A stretch of 64,000 nt of DNA from positions 62,001 to 126,000 of the forward strand of contig NZ_JAHLPZ010000001.1 of assembly GCF_018918185.1 (NCBI RefSeq). Direction: 5' to 3'. Position numbers and translations under genes: made by a program. Shown piece after piece: positions 38,703 to 47,576 of the stretch. This DNA comes from Eubacterium sp. MSJ-21. GTDB taxonomy: Bacteria > Bacillota > Clostridia > Lachnospirales > Lachnospiraceae. The notes below the pieces were generated by a model that worked only from the letters and a program-made list of their open reading frames with translations, was not told the origin of the DNA and ran no database searches. Position 1 is the first letter of the stretch; every line of letters starts with the position of its first letter.

Positions 38703-39635
38703 ATGTATACAGGAACGATTCAAAGTCAGGTCAGTCTGCAAATGCTGGATCTGAAATGGCAGAAAAAGAAACAGGATATTAACAGTAAGAAGGATACAGA
38801 AGGTATGACGCAGGATGAGGTTCTGTTGGACAGTCTCGAACGACAGGCGCAGACGGAGCGGGAGCGTTCTGCGACCAGTGAGCTGTATACGAAGTTGAAA
38901 ACCGGCGGAACATTGACGGAAGAGGAAATCGCGTATCTGAAGGAACATGATCCGGAAGCACTTGCAGAATATGAGAAAGCGCAGACGGAGAAGAAGGCAT
39001 ATGAAAATGCACTGAAAAATTGCCGGACAAAGGAAGATGTACAACGTCTCAAATTGAACCGCATGGGAAGCTTTGCGGCACAGGCGAAAGAGATTGCGAG
39101 CAATCCGTATATCCCAAAGGATAAAAAAGTCGAGCTGATGCAACGGCTCAATAATGAAGTCTGTATGATTCGTGACGCGCATCAGGCATTTGAGAAAAGC
39201 CGGGCGTATGAGGAACTTCCGGAAGAGCAGGAGCTGCGCAGGGAGGCTGCAGAGGAATCAGCAGAGAATATGGAGCATCAGCGGGATACGGAAAAATCAG
39301 ATATAGAAAATATAATTAAGACGGATGAGAAAGAGGATGAATTGCAATCTGATTTAAGCGAAGCGATGAATACAAAGCATGGATCAGAAGAGATTATGAA
39401 TGCGGAATCTGACGTAAATTTGGAAAAATCAGATGTACACGAAACGGTAGAAATTGCAAATGTAGAATCACATGCAAAAATAAAACCGCCGGAATCGCCG
39501 AAGACAACCGGTGATGCAAGTATGGCACGCAGGCAGCAGGAAGCTACACAGACATTTACAGAGATAACAGAGGAAATCGAACGATTCCTGCGGCGCAATC
39601 ACAGTGGCAAGGGAAGCTTTACAGCAAAGATATAG
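38703..39635 (+). CDS. Coiled-coil protein of unknown function, first of a three-gene locus
   Basis: I do not recognise this 310-aa, very hydrophilic protein. It has no signal peptide or membrane segment. The N-terminus TGTIQSQVSLQMLDLKWQKKK is followed by Glu/Lys/Gln-rich helices (LTEEEIAYLKEHDPEALAEYEKAQ, about 75-100) and an acidic, low-complexity C-terminal half. GGGGGTGA precedes adjacent ATGs at 38700 and 38703; the second has better spacing. The next two genes are tightly spaced and similar in composition, so all three likely act together, perhaps as a structural or secretion-related complex. Confidence 0.7.
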   Translation: MYTGTIQSQVSLQMLDLKWQKKKQDINSKKDTEGMTQDEVLLDSLERQAQTERERSATSELYTKLKTGGTLTEEEIAYLKEHDPEALAEYEKAQTEKKAYENALKNCRTKEDVQRLKLNRMGSFAAQAKEIASNPYIPKDKKVELMQRLNNEVCMIRDAHQAFEKSRAYEELPEEQELRREAAEESAENMEHQRDTEKSDIENIIKTDEKEDELQSDLSEAMNTKHGSEEIMNAESDVNLEKSDVHETVEIANVESHAKIKPPESPKTTGDASMARRQQEATQTFTEITEEIERFLRRNHSGKGSFTAKI

Positions 39636-39698
39636 GAGAGGTAGGTATGAATGAAGTTCATACCCGGAATTGATTATTATACGAAGGGAGAGAAAGAA

Positions 39699-40571
39699 AT
39701 GGCAAATTTATATGGAGTATCTGCATATCAGCAGACGAACAACACGTGGAACAATATCCGCACGAATAACACGAAGACAGACCGGAAGAATGCGGAGAAA
39801 ACAGATGCGGAGAAAACAGAGACAGACAGCGTGAAGACAATGACCTTCAACCCAGCCGATACGACAGGTTCTCTCATTCCGACAACGAAGAACGGATATG
39901 GTACGGTAATCGGAAATGTGGAGCTGTCTGACAAAGCGAAGGACTATTACAACAAACTGAAAGCCAAGTTTGGAAATATGGATTTTATACTTGTAAGTAA
40001 GGACATGAAATCACAGGTGCAGGCAAATGCGGCGGCATATGGAAATGCGAGCAAGCAGGTTGTTCTGATCGACGATGAGAAAATTGAGAAGATGGCAACG
40101 GATGAGTCTTTCCGGAGAAAATATGAAGGAATTATTGCGATGTCACAGGCAAAGCTGCAGGAGGCAAAAAACAGTCTGACAAGCAGCGGTGCCAGTGTAA
40201 ATAACTTTGGTATGTCGGTTGATGCAAATGGAAAGGCGACATTCTTTGCAACTGTGGAAAAGGCGGCGAAAAAGAAGGCGGAAAAGAAAGCAGCAGAGAA
40301 GAAGGCTGCACAGAAGAAAGCGGAAAAGGCGAAAGACCAGAAGCTTGTTGAGAAAAAAGCAGCAGAAAAGAAGGCCGATGAGAAGCGCGCGGAAGAATCC
40401 GAAAATGAAGAAACAACAACTGTAGCTGACAAAGAATATGTGCAGATCACAGCCGGTTCAATGGAAGAGCTGATTGACAAAGTTTCTTCTTATGCATATG
40501 AGAACTCCGAGCGAAATGTACTCACAGAAAGTGAAAAGAGCGTTGGACAGAAATTTGATTTTCGGGGATAG
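39699..40571 (+). CDS. DUF6033 family protein
   Basis: The ~290-aa protein starts MANLYGVSAYQQTNNTW, with AAGGGAG upstream of ATG 39699; an earlier in-frame ATG 39651 is possible. The conserved core GNVELSDKAKDYYNKLKAKFGNMDFILVS and VVLIDDEKIEKMATDESFRRKYEGII matches what I know as DUF6033. An Ala/Lys/Glu repeat helix (KKKAEKKAAEKKAAQKKAEK, about 204-245) follows, then a short C-terminal domain. No export signal. Function is unknown. It lies between two coiled-coil genes. Confidence 0.75.
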   Translation: MANLYGVSAYQQTNNTWNNIRTNNTKTDRKNAEKTDAEKTETDSVKTMTFNPADTTGSLIPTTKNGYGTVIGNVELSDKAKDYYNKLKAKFGNMDFILVSKDMKSQVQANAAAYGNASKQVVLIDDEKIEKMATDESFRRKYEGIIAMSQAKLQEAKNSLTSSGASVNNFGMSVDANGKATFFATVEKAAKKKAEKKAAEKKAAQKKAEKAKDQKLVEKKAAEKKADEKRAEESENEETTTVADKEYVQITAGSMEELIDKVSSYAYENSERNVLTESEKSVGQKFDFRG

Positions 40572-40582
40572 AGGTGACCGGT

Positions 40583-41185
40583 ATGAAGATTGAAGATGCG
40601 AGAGTACGGTACAACGTACAGATCAAAACCTATTACTCGAAGCAGAAGGAATTGTATGCGCAGAAACAGAAACTCGAAGAGAAGATAAAGACGACCGAGA
40701 ATGGCGCAGAGGTTTACAAGGATGAGTCGGCGATTCTTGAGCTGCAATACAGTGCTGTCGATGAGAAGAGACAGGAATATCAGGATTATATGGACAAACT
40801 GATGGAACAGTGGCGCATGATCTCAGACAAGATAGCAAGCAAACAGCAGTCGGACGCTATGGCAGATCAGGCAAAAGAAATGAACAAGATCATGCTTGTT
40901 GCAAGGCGCATTATGCATGGGGACAAGGTTCCGGCGAAAGATGAGAAGAAGCTGATGGAATTTGATCCGAAGCTTTATATGATGGCAAAAAATGCTGCAG
41001 CTATGTTAGAGATGCGAAAACGCAAAGAACACAAATCACTGTGGGAGGATGAAGAAGAAAAGGAGCAGGTAAGCGCAACCGAAGAAGCAAATAATACGGA
41101 AGCATTTGCAGATGGACCGGAGGTCGTGGATGTAGAAACTACAATCAGCAATGCCACAGGGAAGCTTGATGCATCCGGAGAATAG
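40583..41185 (+). CDS. Coiled-coil protein of unknown function, third of the DUF6033 locus
   Basis: The 200-aa, highly charged helical protein starts MKIEDARVRYNVQIKTYYSKQKEL. It continues through long heptad-like stretches (KQKLEEKIKTTENG, VDEKRQEYQDYMDKLMEQWRMISDKI) and ends in an acidic tail. GAGGTGA sits 5-6 nt before ATG 40583. It follows DUF6033 by 11 bp. No family is recognised. Composition and spacing suggest a partner of the two preceding proteins. The convergent AraC gene ends 9 bp downstream. Confidence 0.7.
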   Translation: MKIEDARVRYNVQIKTYYSKQKELYAQKQKLEEKIKTTENGAEVYKDESAILELQYSAVDEKRQEYQDYMDKLMEQWRMISDKIASKQQSDAMADQAKEMNKIMLVARRIMHGDKVPAKDEKKLMEFDPKLYMMAKNAAAMLEMRKRKEHKSLWEDEEEKEQVSATEEANNTEAFADGPEVVDVETTISNATGKLDASGE

Positions 41186-41194
41186 GAAGGCTAT

Positions 41195-41983
41195 TCAGGA
41201 GGTCGGTGAGTCGGATGGTAATGGAGAGATGAAATTATTATCGTATATATGCAGTTTGTATTGGCGTGGTGTCTGTCCCATAATGGATTTGAACGTTTTA
41301 ATAAAATGGCTGGTCGAACTGAAGGCAAGGATATTGCCAATGTCGGTAAGGCTGTATTCAGAATATAGGAGCATATTTGATGCTACCTCTATTTTTTTGT
41401 TAGTAATATATTGCTGGATGGAGCGTCCGGTTTCTTTCTTGAACAGACTGCTTAAGTAGTTTGGCGTTAAGCCGACTTCATTTGCCAGTTCTTCAACCCG
41501 GATTTTTTCGTGTAGGTGCAGGTAGATATAATCTTCGAGTTGCTTGACATATAAATTGTTCGAGGAAAGTTGATTTTTCTTTGTCTTTATAGAGGCGACC
41601 TGCTCAGTAAAATTCTGGATCATTTCTGTCTGTAACGAACAGACTTCATCGATTGACATACACAGATCCACACGCTGGATAAAAAGGTCGCTTAAATTAT
41701 AGGCATCCTGCGGTTCCATTCCTCCACGGATAGCGTAGCGGGTTGTCAGGGTTGTAGAAGCAACAAAAAGATATTTGAATTGACGTATCGGATCATTTGA
41801 GAGCTTTCCGTTTCTGTTGCCACGAAACATTTTTTTGCTTATCTCGATAACACGAGGGTCACCATTCATAACATAGATATATTGTAGAAGCTCCTCGTCA
41901 TAGCCATGGTGGATGCGGTTGTCCTCACGTTGCAGGTAGGCGGCAATCGTAAGTTTTTTTTGAAAAGATGAATATTCACTCAT
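41195..41983 (-). CDS. AraC family transcriptional regulator
   Basis: The 262-aa product has an N-terminal ~150 residues of unknown sensor domain and a C-terminal double HTH: LEDYIYLHLHEKIRVEELANEVGLTPNYLSSLFKKETGRSIQQYI, then SNMLLYSEYSLTDIGNILAFSSTSHFIKTFKSIMGQTPRQYK. ATG 41983 follows GGGGAG with 9-nt spacing; a longer frame runs into the neighbouring MATE gene and is rejected. It is divergent to the MATE gene, with a shared operator-like region, so it probably activates that transporter. Confidence 0.92.
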   Translation of the reverse strand: MSEYSSFQKKLTIAAYLQREDNRIHHGYDEELLQYIYVMNGDPRVIEISKKMFRGNRNGKLSNDPIRQFKYLFVASTTLTTRYAIRGGMEPQDAYNLSDLFIQRVDLCMSIDEVCSLQTEMIQNFTEQVASIKTKKNQLSSNNLYVKQLEDYIYLHLHEKIRVEELANEVGLTPNYLSSLFKKETGRSIQQYITNKKIEVASNMLLYSEYSLTDIGNILAFSSTSHFIKTFKSIMGQTPRQYKLHIYDNNFISPLPSDSPTS

Positions 41984-42022
41984 AATTATAACTCCCCTAA
42001 AATATCGTAGATTTATGCTATT

Positions 42023-42058
42023 TATCATAGAAATATGATATATTTGTTTGATATCATA
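42023..42058. promoter_or_regulatory. Operator-like repeats between araC and MATE genes
   Basis: TATCATA (42023-42029), four bases, TATGATA (42034-42040) is a perfect inverted repeat, and TATCATA recurs at 42052-42058. The 145-bp divergent gap probably holds both promoters. Confidence 0.55.
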
Positions 42059-42128
42059 GTATAGAATTGCTGAAAAGACAAGCAAAAGAAAAATCATATA
42101 GATTAAAATAGGAGGTAGAAGCAGAATA

Positions 42129-43487
42129 ATGAAGGCGAAATCAGTTTCTTTAACAGAAGGAAAAATCTTGAAATCCCTCGTGATTTTTGCGATTCCGATT
42201 CTGATCGGAAATATATTCCAGCAGTTATATAATGTGGCAGATACCGCAATCATAGGAAATGTACTGGGCGATCAGGCGTTGGCAGCAGTTGGTGCAACAT
42301 CGGCACTCTATTCACTTGTAATTGGATTCGCAAATGGTATTACAAATGGATTTTCGGTTGTATTGGCTCGTGTGTTTGGCGAGAAGGATGAAGAAAAACT
42401 GAAACAGACGTCGGCATTGATTTACTTCCTGACCGTTATAATTTCCATCATATTGACTTTGGCAAGCGTGATTTCGCTGCATTCAATCTTAGTAATGCTG
42501 AAGACACCGGAAAATATATTGCCAAAGACAGAATCGTATTTGCACATCATACTCACATTTGCGATTGTTACGATGCTATATAATATGTTTTCCGGAATCC
42601 TTCGGGCGATTGGTGACAGTAAAACGCCATTGTATTTTCTGTTATTATCATCTGCGCTCAATGTGGGATTGGACTTCCTGTTCGTGAAAGGATTGAACCG
42701 CGGGATTGGTGGTGCGGCTGAGGCCACCGTGATTGCACAGATTGTTTCCGTGTCGCTCTGTATCGTATACATATGGAAGAAATGTCCGGTGTTAAAGTTC
42801 TCTATGCGATATCTGAAATGGGATAAGGCGTTAGTAAAGGAATTGCTTTTGACCGGATTTTCGATGGGACTTATGCTGGTAGTTGTTTCCATTGGTTCCG
42901 TTGCATTGCAGAGTGCTGTGAACTCTCTTGGTGAGCAGATAATTGCGGCACATACTGCGGCAAGAAAAATTGATGAGATTTTCATGATGCCGCTTGGAAC
43001 ACTTGCCACGGCAGCAGCAACCTTTGCAAGTCAGAATTTCGGCGCAGGAAAATATGACCGGGTTTATAAGGGAATCAAAGACGCGGTGCTGATTGCCATT
43101 GGTTGGAGTGCCTGTGCGATCCTGATTGTGTTCGCCATCGGAAAATATATGGTGAAATGGCTGACGGGAACATCCGATGCGGAAATAATAAGCAATGCAC
43201 TTATGTACATGAAGATCAATATTGTATTCTTCCTTGTGCTGAGTATATTGCTTGTATTACGAAGCAGCCTGCAGGGAGTAGGCAGAAAAATTGTGCCGGT
43301 ACTTGGAAGTGGCGTTGAGCTGATCTTGAAATTCGGTGCCGTGAACATTATAACGAATCGGCTTGGGTATTTTGGAGTTTGTATATTGGAGCCGATTATC
43401 TGGGGAATTTGTGCAATCATGGTATTGGTAGATTTTGTTGTATATCAGAAAACATATAAGAAGGTGCAGGCTGTGCAACCAGTGTAG
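42129..43487 (+). CDS. MATE family efflux transporter
   Basis: The 452-aa, twelve-helix membrane protein has MATE landmarks: FAIPILIGNIFQQLYNVADTAIIG at the N-terminus, FGEKDEEKLKQTSALIYF, and the second-half repeat LPLGTLATAAATFASQNFGAGKYDR. MATE proteins export drugs or metabolites using a Na+ or H+ gradient; the substrate is not readable. GGAGG lies upstream of ATG 42129. Divergent to an AraC regulator and ended by a terminator. Confidence 0.92.
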   Translation: MKAKSVSLTEGKILKSLVIFAIPILIGNIFQQLYNVADTAIIGNVLGDQALAAVGATSALYSLVIGFANGITNGFSVVLARVFGEKDEEKLKQTSALIYFLTVIISIILTLASVISLHSILVMLKTPENILPKTESYLHIILTFAIVTMLYNMFSGILRAIGDSKTPLYFLLLSSALNVGLDFLFVKGLNRGIGGAAEATVIAQIVSVSLCIVYIWKKCPVLKFSMRYLKWDKALVKELLLTGFSMGLMLVVVSIGSVALQSAVNSLGEQIIAAHTAARKIDEIFMMPLGTLATAAATFASQNFGAGKYDRVYKGIKDAVLIAIGWSACAILIVFAIGKYMVKWLTGTSDAEIISNALMYMKINIVFFLVLSILLVLRSSLQGVGRKIVPVLGSGVELILKFGAVNIITNRLGYFGVCILEPIIWGICAIMVLVDFVVYQKTYKKVQAVQPV

Positions 43488-43514
43488 AGCTACATAGATG
43501 CAGGAAAAAACAGG

Positions 43515-43543
43515 GCTTCCCATGAACGTGGGAAGTCTTTTTT
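43515..43543 (+). terminator. MATE gene terminator
   Basis: CTTCCCA (43516-43522) pairs with TGGGAAG (43529-43535), then TCTTTTTT. A TTGACA (43545-43550) immediately follows and may be the -35 of the two-component genes. Confidence 0.8.
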
Positions 43544-43599
43544 GTTGACAAGATCATATGACTATCGTAGTGTATACATAGGGAGACGAGGTACATAAG

Positions 43600-44295
43600 A
43601 TGGAATATAAAATATTAGTCGTAGACGACGATCAATCAATTACAAATTTATTGCAGACCGAGCTTGCACAGGTGGGCTATGCGGTGTCTGTGGCGCATGA
43701 TGGAAATGCAGCTGTTTTGAAGAATCAGGCAGAGCATCCGGATTTGATTATTATGGATGTTATGATGCCGGATTGCAATGGCTTGATGGCAACGATGAAG
43801 ATTCGGGAAATGAGTAACGTTCCGGTACTTATGCTGTCTGCGAAGGCGGAGGGCAGTGACCGGATTCTTGGATTAGAAGTGGGTGCCGACGATTATCTCG
43901 TAAAGCCGTTTATGAAGCAGGAGTTGCTGGCACGTGTGAAAGCATTGCTTCGCAGGTATGATCATTTTGGCTCTATACGGGAGAATGGAAAGCATGAGAT
44001 CCTGATATGCCGGGATGTGGAACTGAATACTGCGACGAAAGAATTTGTTGTGCGTGGAGAACCGGTGCATCTGACTGCGACAGAATATAAGATTGTCGAG
44101 TATCTGATGCAAAATGCCGGAATTGTTGTATCCGCAGAACAGATTTATCAGGCGGTATGGAAAAGCGATGCATATTCTGTGGAAAATACGGTGATGATAC
44201 ATATCAGCCGAATCCGTGAGAAGATGGAGATCAATCCGAAGAAGCCGGAGTATATACAGGTTGTATGGGGGATAGGGTATGTTTTCAAAAAATAA
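43600..44295 (+). CDS. OmpR/PhoB-type response regulator
   Basis: The 231-aa product has a receiver domain with acidic pair in VVDDDQ, phospho-acceptor Asp53 in IIMDVMMPD, Ser near 81 in LMLSAK and Lys in YLVKPF. The C-terminal winged helix has LTATEYKIVEYLMQNAG and ENTVMIHISRIREKM. The downstream histidine kinase overlaps by 17 bp. In sequence and kinase pairing it is VanR-like, but no van ligase genes are near. Its likely target is the acyltransferase promoter with 11-bp-phased repeats at 45910. Confidence 0.93.
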   Translation: MEYKILVVDDDQSITNLLQTELAQVGYAVSVAHDGNAAVLKNQAEHPDLIIMDVMMPDCNGLMATMKIREMSNVPVLMLSAKAEGSDRILGLEVGADDYLVKPFMKQELLARVKALLRRYDHFGSIRENGKHEILICRDVELNTATKEFVVRGEPVHLTATEYKIVEYLMQNAGIVVSAEQIYQAVWKSDAYSVENTVMIHISRIREKMEINPKKPEYIQVVWGIGYVFKK

Positions 44296-45907
44296 AAAAT
44301 GGATGGCACTGATCCTTCCGTTGGTGACGGCGATACTTCTGTTCCTTAGCTGCTTTGCATATCGGAAAGCCGAAGAAAACAGCCAGACAGCGGAGCATAT
44401 GTATGAGGTACAGCCGACGACAGAACCGACAACGATGGAAATGCGAACAACGGAGCTTGCTGTTGATAAAGATGGAAATATAGTGACAGCGGGGAACGAT
44501 GCAGTCTATGGGACGACTATACAAGAATTAGGATATATCGACGTGCAGGAAGAGCAGAAACAGGTGCAGACCGATGCAAGAAATTACAGAATCGTTTTTA
44601 TTTGTGCACTTGTAATCGGGATTGCAGCATGGATTGGGAGTTTCGTGGTATTACATAGTTATCCGGTTATATTGGGCGTAGAATTGGATGTCTTAGTTGT
44701 GACAATGGCAGTGTATCAGGTTATCACATGGGATGTGACAGCATGGATATCCTGGGTGATATTATTTTTGCTGCTGTGGATGAGTGTGTATGCGTGGCAC
44801 GACCTTGTCGCCTGGGGGCGGCATCGATGTTCTATGGATGCATCAGTTGCTTTTCGGATCGCGGACACATTAAAGAAGCGGACAGGACATGGATATGTAT
44901 TTCTGGTGTTTGCAGGCGGCTGGTTCACGGTGTGCACCATAGCTTTTTCCCTGATGGTAAATAGAGCAGCACATAACTGGATTTTGACATCCGCATATTT
45001 CCGTATGGCGATGATTATGTGTGGATTCTGTATGCTGACAGCGCTTCTGGTTGTGATTCGATATGTGCGGGCAGTGGCACATATGGAGAACCAGATCGGA
45101 CGTTTGCATCAGGGAATGGAGCCGGAGTTAAGGAAGGATATTTACGCGGGTACAGAGTGGATGCTGGCAGACCTGAAGCATGCGCGTGATCAGGCAATCG
45201 AAAAGGCGGTTGTAAGCGAACGATTTAAGGTGGATCTGATTACAAATGTATCGCATGATCTGCGTACACCACTCACGTCGATTCTTGGCTACGGAGAATT
45301 GTTATGTGGAGAGACACTTTCAAAGGATGGACAGGCGTGGCTTGCGCAGTTGAATGGAAAGGCAGGCTATATGCGGGACCTTGTCGACGAGCTGTTTGAA
45401 CTGACAAAGATTTCAAGTGGCGCAATCAAGGCGAAGAGGGAAGCTTTTGATTTGATCAAGCTGTTGGAACAGACAATCGGTTTGCTGGAGGATAAGCTGC
45501 AGGCACAGGAATTGACGGTGAAGCGGCATTATAGTGCGGAGCATGTTGTGATACAGTCGGATGGTGCGATGCTGCATCAGGTATTTGTAAACCTTGTTGG
45601 AAATGCAATCAAATATTCCCCCGCACACGCTCGCGTACATATCCGGGTAATTGAATCTGAGTCGGACGTGACAGTTCGCATGAGCAATGTTGCAAGTTAT
45701 GAAATGAATTTCACACCAGAGGAAATCGTACAGCGGTTTGCACGCGGGGATAAAGCACGGAGTACCAAGGGCAGCGGGCTTGGACTTGCGATTGCGCAGA
45801 CTTATACCGATGCGGTTGGCGGAACATTTCATATTGAGATCGATGATGAACAGTTTATCGCGGTTGTGGAAATTCCCAAACAACAATCGGAGCAAACCGC
45901 ATCGTAG
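44279..45907 (+). CDS. Membrane sensor histidine kinase
   Basis: The 542-aa product has a first membrane segment (about 8-27), an extracytoplasmic loop, then five or so further membrane helices to about residue 265. The dimerisation/phosphotransfer domain carries His326 in NVSHDLRTPLTSILGYGELL. The HATPase domain has FVNLVGNAIKYSP (N box), ARGDKARSTKGSGLGLAIAQ (G boxes). Many sensor helices suggest a membrane-borne signal such as an antibiotic or envelope stress. Translation is coupled to the response regulator. Confidence 0.9.
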   Translation: MFSKNKKWMALILPLVTAILLFLSCFAYRKAEENSQTAEHMYEVQPTTEPTTMEMRTTELAVDKDGNIVTAGNDAVYGTTIQELGYIDVQEEQKQVQTDARNYRIVFICALVIGIAAWIGSFVVLHSYPVILGVELDVLVVTMAVYQVITWDVTAWISWVILFLLLWMSVYAWHDLVAWGRHRCSMDASVAFRIADTLKKRTGHGYVFLVFAGGWFTVCTIAFSLMVNRAAHNWILTSAYFRMAMIMCGFCMLTALLVVIRYVRAVAHMENQIGRLHQGMEPELRKDIYAGTEWMLADLKHARDQAIEKAVVSERFKVDLITNVSHDLRTPLTSILGYGELLCGETLSKDGQAWLAQLNGKAGYMRDLVDELFELTKISSGAIKAKREAFDLIKLLEQTIGLLEDKLQAQELTVKRHYSAEHVVIQSDGAMLHQVFVNLVGNAIKYSPAHARVHIRVIESESDVTVRMSNVASYEMNFTPEEIVQRFARGDKARSTKGSGLGLAIAQTYTDAVGGTFHIEIDDEQFIAVVEIPKQQSEQTAS

Positions 45908-45909
45908 GA

Positions 45910-45966
45910 ATTGAAAGAAAATTGAAAGAAAAGAATCAGAAGAATGAAAGTCTTTCTCTGTATGAT
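45910..45966 (+). promoter_or_regulatory. Response-regulator binding repeats and promoter of the acyltransferase gene
   Basis: ATTGAAAGAAA occurs twice head to tail (45910-45920, 45921-45931), and AATGAAAG recurs in phase at 45943, so half-sites fall every 11 bp as for PhoB/OmpR-type regulators. A -10 TATGAT is at 45961-45966, with no good -35, which fits activator dependence. Confidence 0.65.
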
Positions 45967-45998
45967 ACAGGAAGTATCGGCAGAGGAGGACTTTTTCT

Positions 45999-47009
45999 AT
46001 GGAAAAAAGGGAGGATGGCATCAATCTGATTCGCGTAATTGGACTGCTGTTTGTATTTGGGTTTCATTTTTATTTATATAATGGGTATTATCATCAAAAG
46101 CAGATCGGTGCAGCCATGCTGTTTGCAAATGCATCCCGTGGTTTATTCTTAAGCTGCAACGGACTCTATATGATGTTGACCGGGTATTTAAAGTCGGGGA
46201 AAACAATCAACAGACATTATTATAAATGTCTGCTTTCCGTGGTTGTAAGCTACGTGCTTGCGGCGTCTATTTCAATTCCAATCCGGCATTTTTTCTTAGG
46301 CGATCCGCAGCCTTTTTCTATATGGAAAGAACGTTTTTTGTCGTTTAGCGGCGTGTACTACGGCTGGTATATCCGGATGTATATTGGATTGATTCTGATT
46401 AGCCCGCTGATAAACATTGCAATCAAAAACATTACAGATAAGATGCATCTTTTGTGGATTATGGTCACCTGTATAGTGGCAACGTCGCTTGCGTCATCCA
46501 CTCCATATACGATATTTCCGGCATATTGGGAGATTGCATATCCGCTGAGTTATTATGTGATCGGTGCGGTTATTAAGAAATTGCATCCGCATATAAAAAA
46601 GGAAATATGCGTGGCAGTGATTTTGATCATGACGTTTGGAACAGGGAGCGTGACGCTTCTGTCTACGGATGGGAAGCTGGAGGATGCGGTCAAGTGGGAG
46701 TTTGGAGCAATCTGGATCATGTTGATCGGAGTCAGTATCTTTCTGCTTTTATATAGGGTGCAACTGTCGAAACGTGTATCCTGTTTGATGCGGTTTGCTG
46801 CGAGAGGCTCCTTTTTCGCATACATGCTTTCGAATCTGATGGATGCGTGGATATATAGGCTGGTACCGAAGTGGCAAAATCCGAACTATTATGGACTGGC
46901 GTTTCTTTGTTTGACGATACCCAGTTACATACTGATGATAATTGTTGGAAATGGAATGCAGAGATTAGTGGATTGGACATTGCGGAACATTTCGCGAAAG
47001 CGCTTGTAA
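45999..47009 (+). CDS. Membrane acyltransferase (acyltransferase 3 family)
   Basis: The 336-aa protein has about ten membrane helices and the family start DGINLIRVIGLLFVFGFHFYLY with a membrane-embedded His, plus the GVYYGWYIRMYIGLILISPLI region. Members O-acetylate cell-surface glycans or serve as membrane domains of VanT-like racemases; the racemase domain is absent here. GAGGAGG precedes ATG 45999. It lies 91 bp after the histidine kinase, with activator-type repeats between. An envelope-modifying role induced by the two-component system is inferred. Confidence 0.82.
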   Translation: MEKREDGINLIRVIGLLFVFGFHFYLYNGYYHQKQIGAAMLFANASRGLFLSCNGLYMMLTGYLKSGKTINRHYYKCLLSVVVSYVLAASISIPIRHFFLGDPQPFSIWKERFLSFSGVYYGWYIRMYIGLILISPLINIAIKNITDKMHLLWIMVTCIVATSLASSTPYTIFPAYWEIAYPLSYYVIGAVIKKLHPHIKKEICVAVILIMTFGTGSVTLLSTDGKLEDAVKWEFGAIWIMLIGVSIFLLLYRVQLSKRVSCLMRFAARGSFFAYMLSNLMDAWIYRLVPKWQNPNYYGLAFLCLTIPSYILMIIVGNGMQRLVDWTLRNISRKRL

Positions 47010-47058
47010 TTGGTAAATTTATCTCTTATACTCTTCCTAGAATGCAAGGAGGAGTACA

Positions 47059-47493
47059 ATGGGAAAACGATGGAGCAAATTGCAGAGCAGACTCTATAAT
47101 CTGATGGATGAAAAAGCGGAATTTCAGATTCATTGCGCTTTGTATGAGATGAATTCAAATGATGGGTATCATGGAAATAAATTGCCGCGGTATTTTATAA
47201 CGATAGGCAAGGATGTGGTGTTCGATTATCCGAAACAGTTTGATACGACGTTAAAATATGGGTGGAATTCATATCCGTGGGATTGCGATATTTCAGATAT
47301 CTCAGATGTGATCGAAGCGTATATTGAGTGTCCGGAAAATGAATTGATGCAGCCATTTACAGATGATAAATGGGGGATAACAGATATCTTACATGCGTGT
47401 GACCGCAGAATCGGGAAACGGCGGCTTATCCAGATGCATGATGAGACAGAAAATGCGGTTGTAAGAGAGATTATTGAGAAGCGATTGCGTTAA
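47059..47493 (+). CDS. Small uncharacterised protein, SF0329-like
   Basis: The 144-aa soluble protein starts MGKRWSKLQSRLYNLMDEKAEFQIHCALYEMNSNDG, followed by LPRYFITIGKDVVFDYPKQF and a C-terminal helix. The N-terminal pattern resembles the SF0329 family as I recall it, of unknown function. AAGGAGG precedes ATG 47059. It is 49 bp after the acyltransferase and may share its transcript. No catalytic motif is recognised. Confidence 0.6.
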   Translation: MGKRWSKLQSRLYNLMDEKAEFQIHCALYEMNSNDGYHGNKLPRYFITIGKDVVFDYPKQFDTTLKYGWNSYPWDCDISDISDVIEAYIECPENELMQPFTDDKWGITDILHACDRRIGKRRLIQMHDETENAVVREIIEKRLR

Positions 47494-47511
47494 TCGGGGA
47501 TGTTGTTTGAT

Positions 47512-47558
47512 TTGACAAACTAATACTACGGCTGTAATATATAAATATTACAAATGTA
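47512..47558 (+). promoter_or_regulatory. BlaI-type regulated promoter of the lipoprotein gene
   Basis: TTGACA (47512-47517), 17 bp, TAATAT (47535-47540). TACTACGGCTGTAATA covers the spacer and -10 (47524-47539). TACAAATGTA (47549-47558) follows at the expected transcription start and is identical to the element at 52015-52024 before blaI. Confidence 0.75.
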
Positions 47559-47576
47559 GTATTAGGAGGAAAACAG

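Noticed and set aside
45413-46024. Minus-strand open frame across the kinase-acyltransferase junction
   Set aside because: Antisense to well-supported genes and to the 11-bp repeats; no family features.
45999-47009. VanT-type serine racemase as identity of the acyltransferase
   Set aside because: Only the membrane acyltransferase part is present; the racemase domain and van ligase genes are missing.
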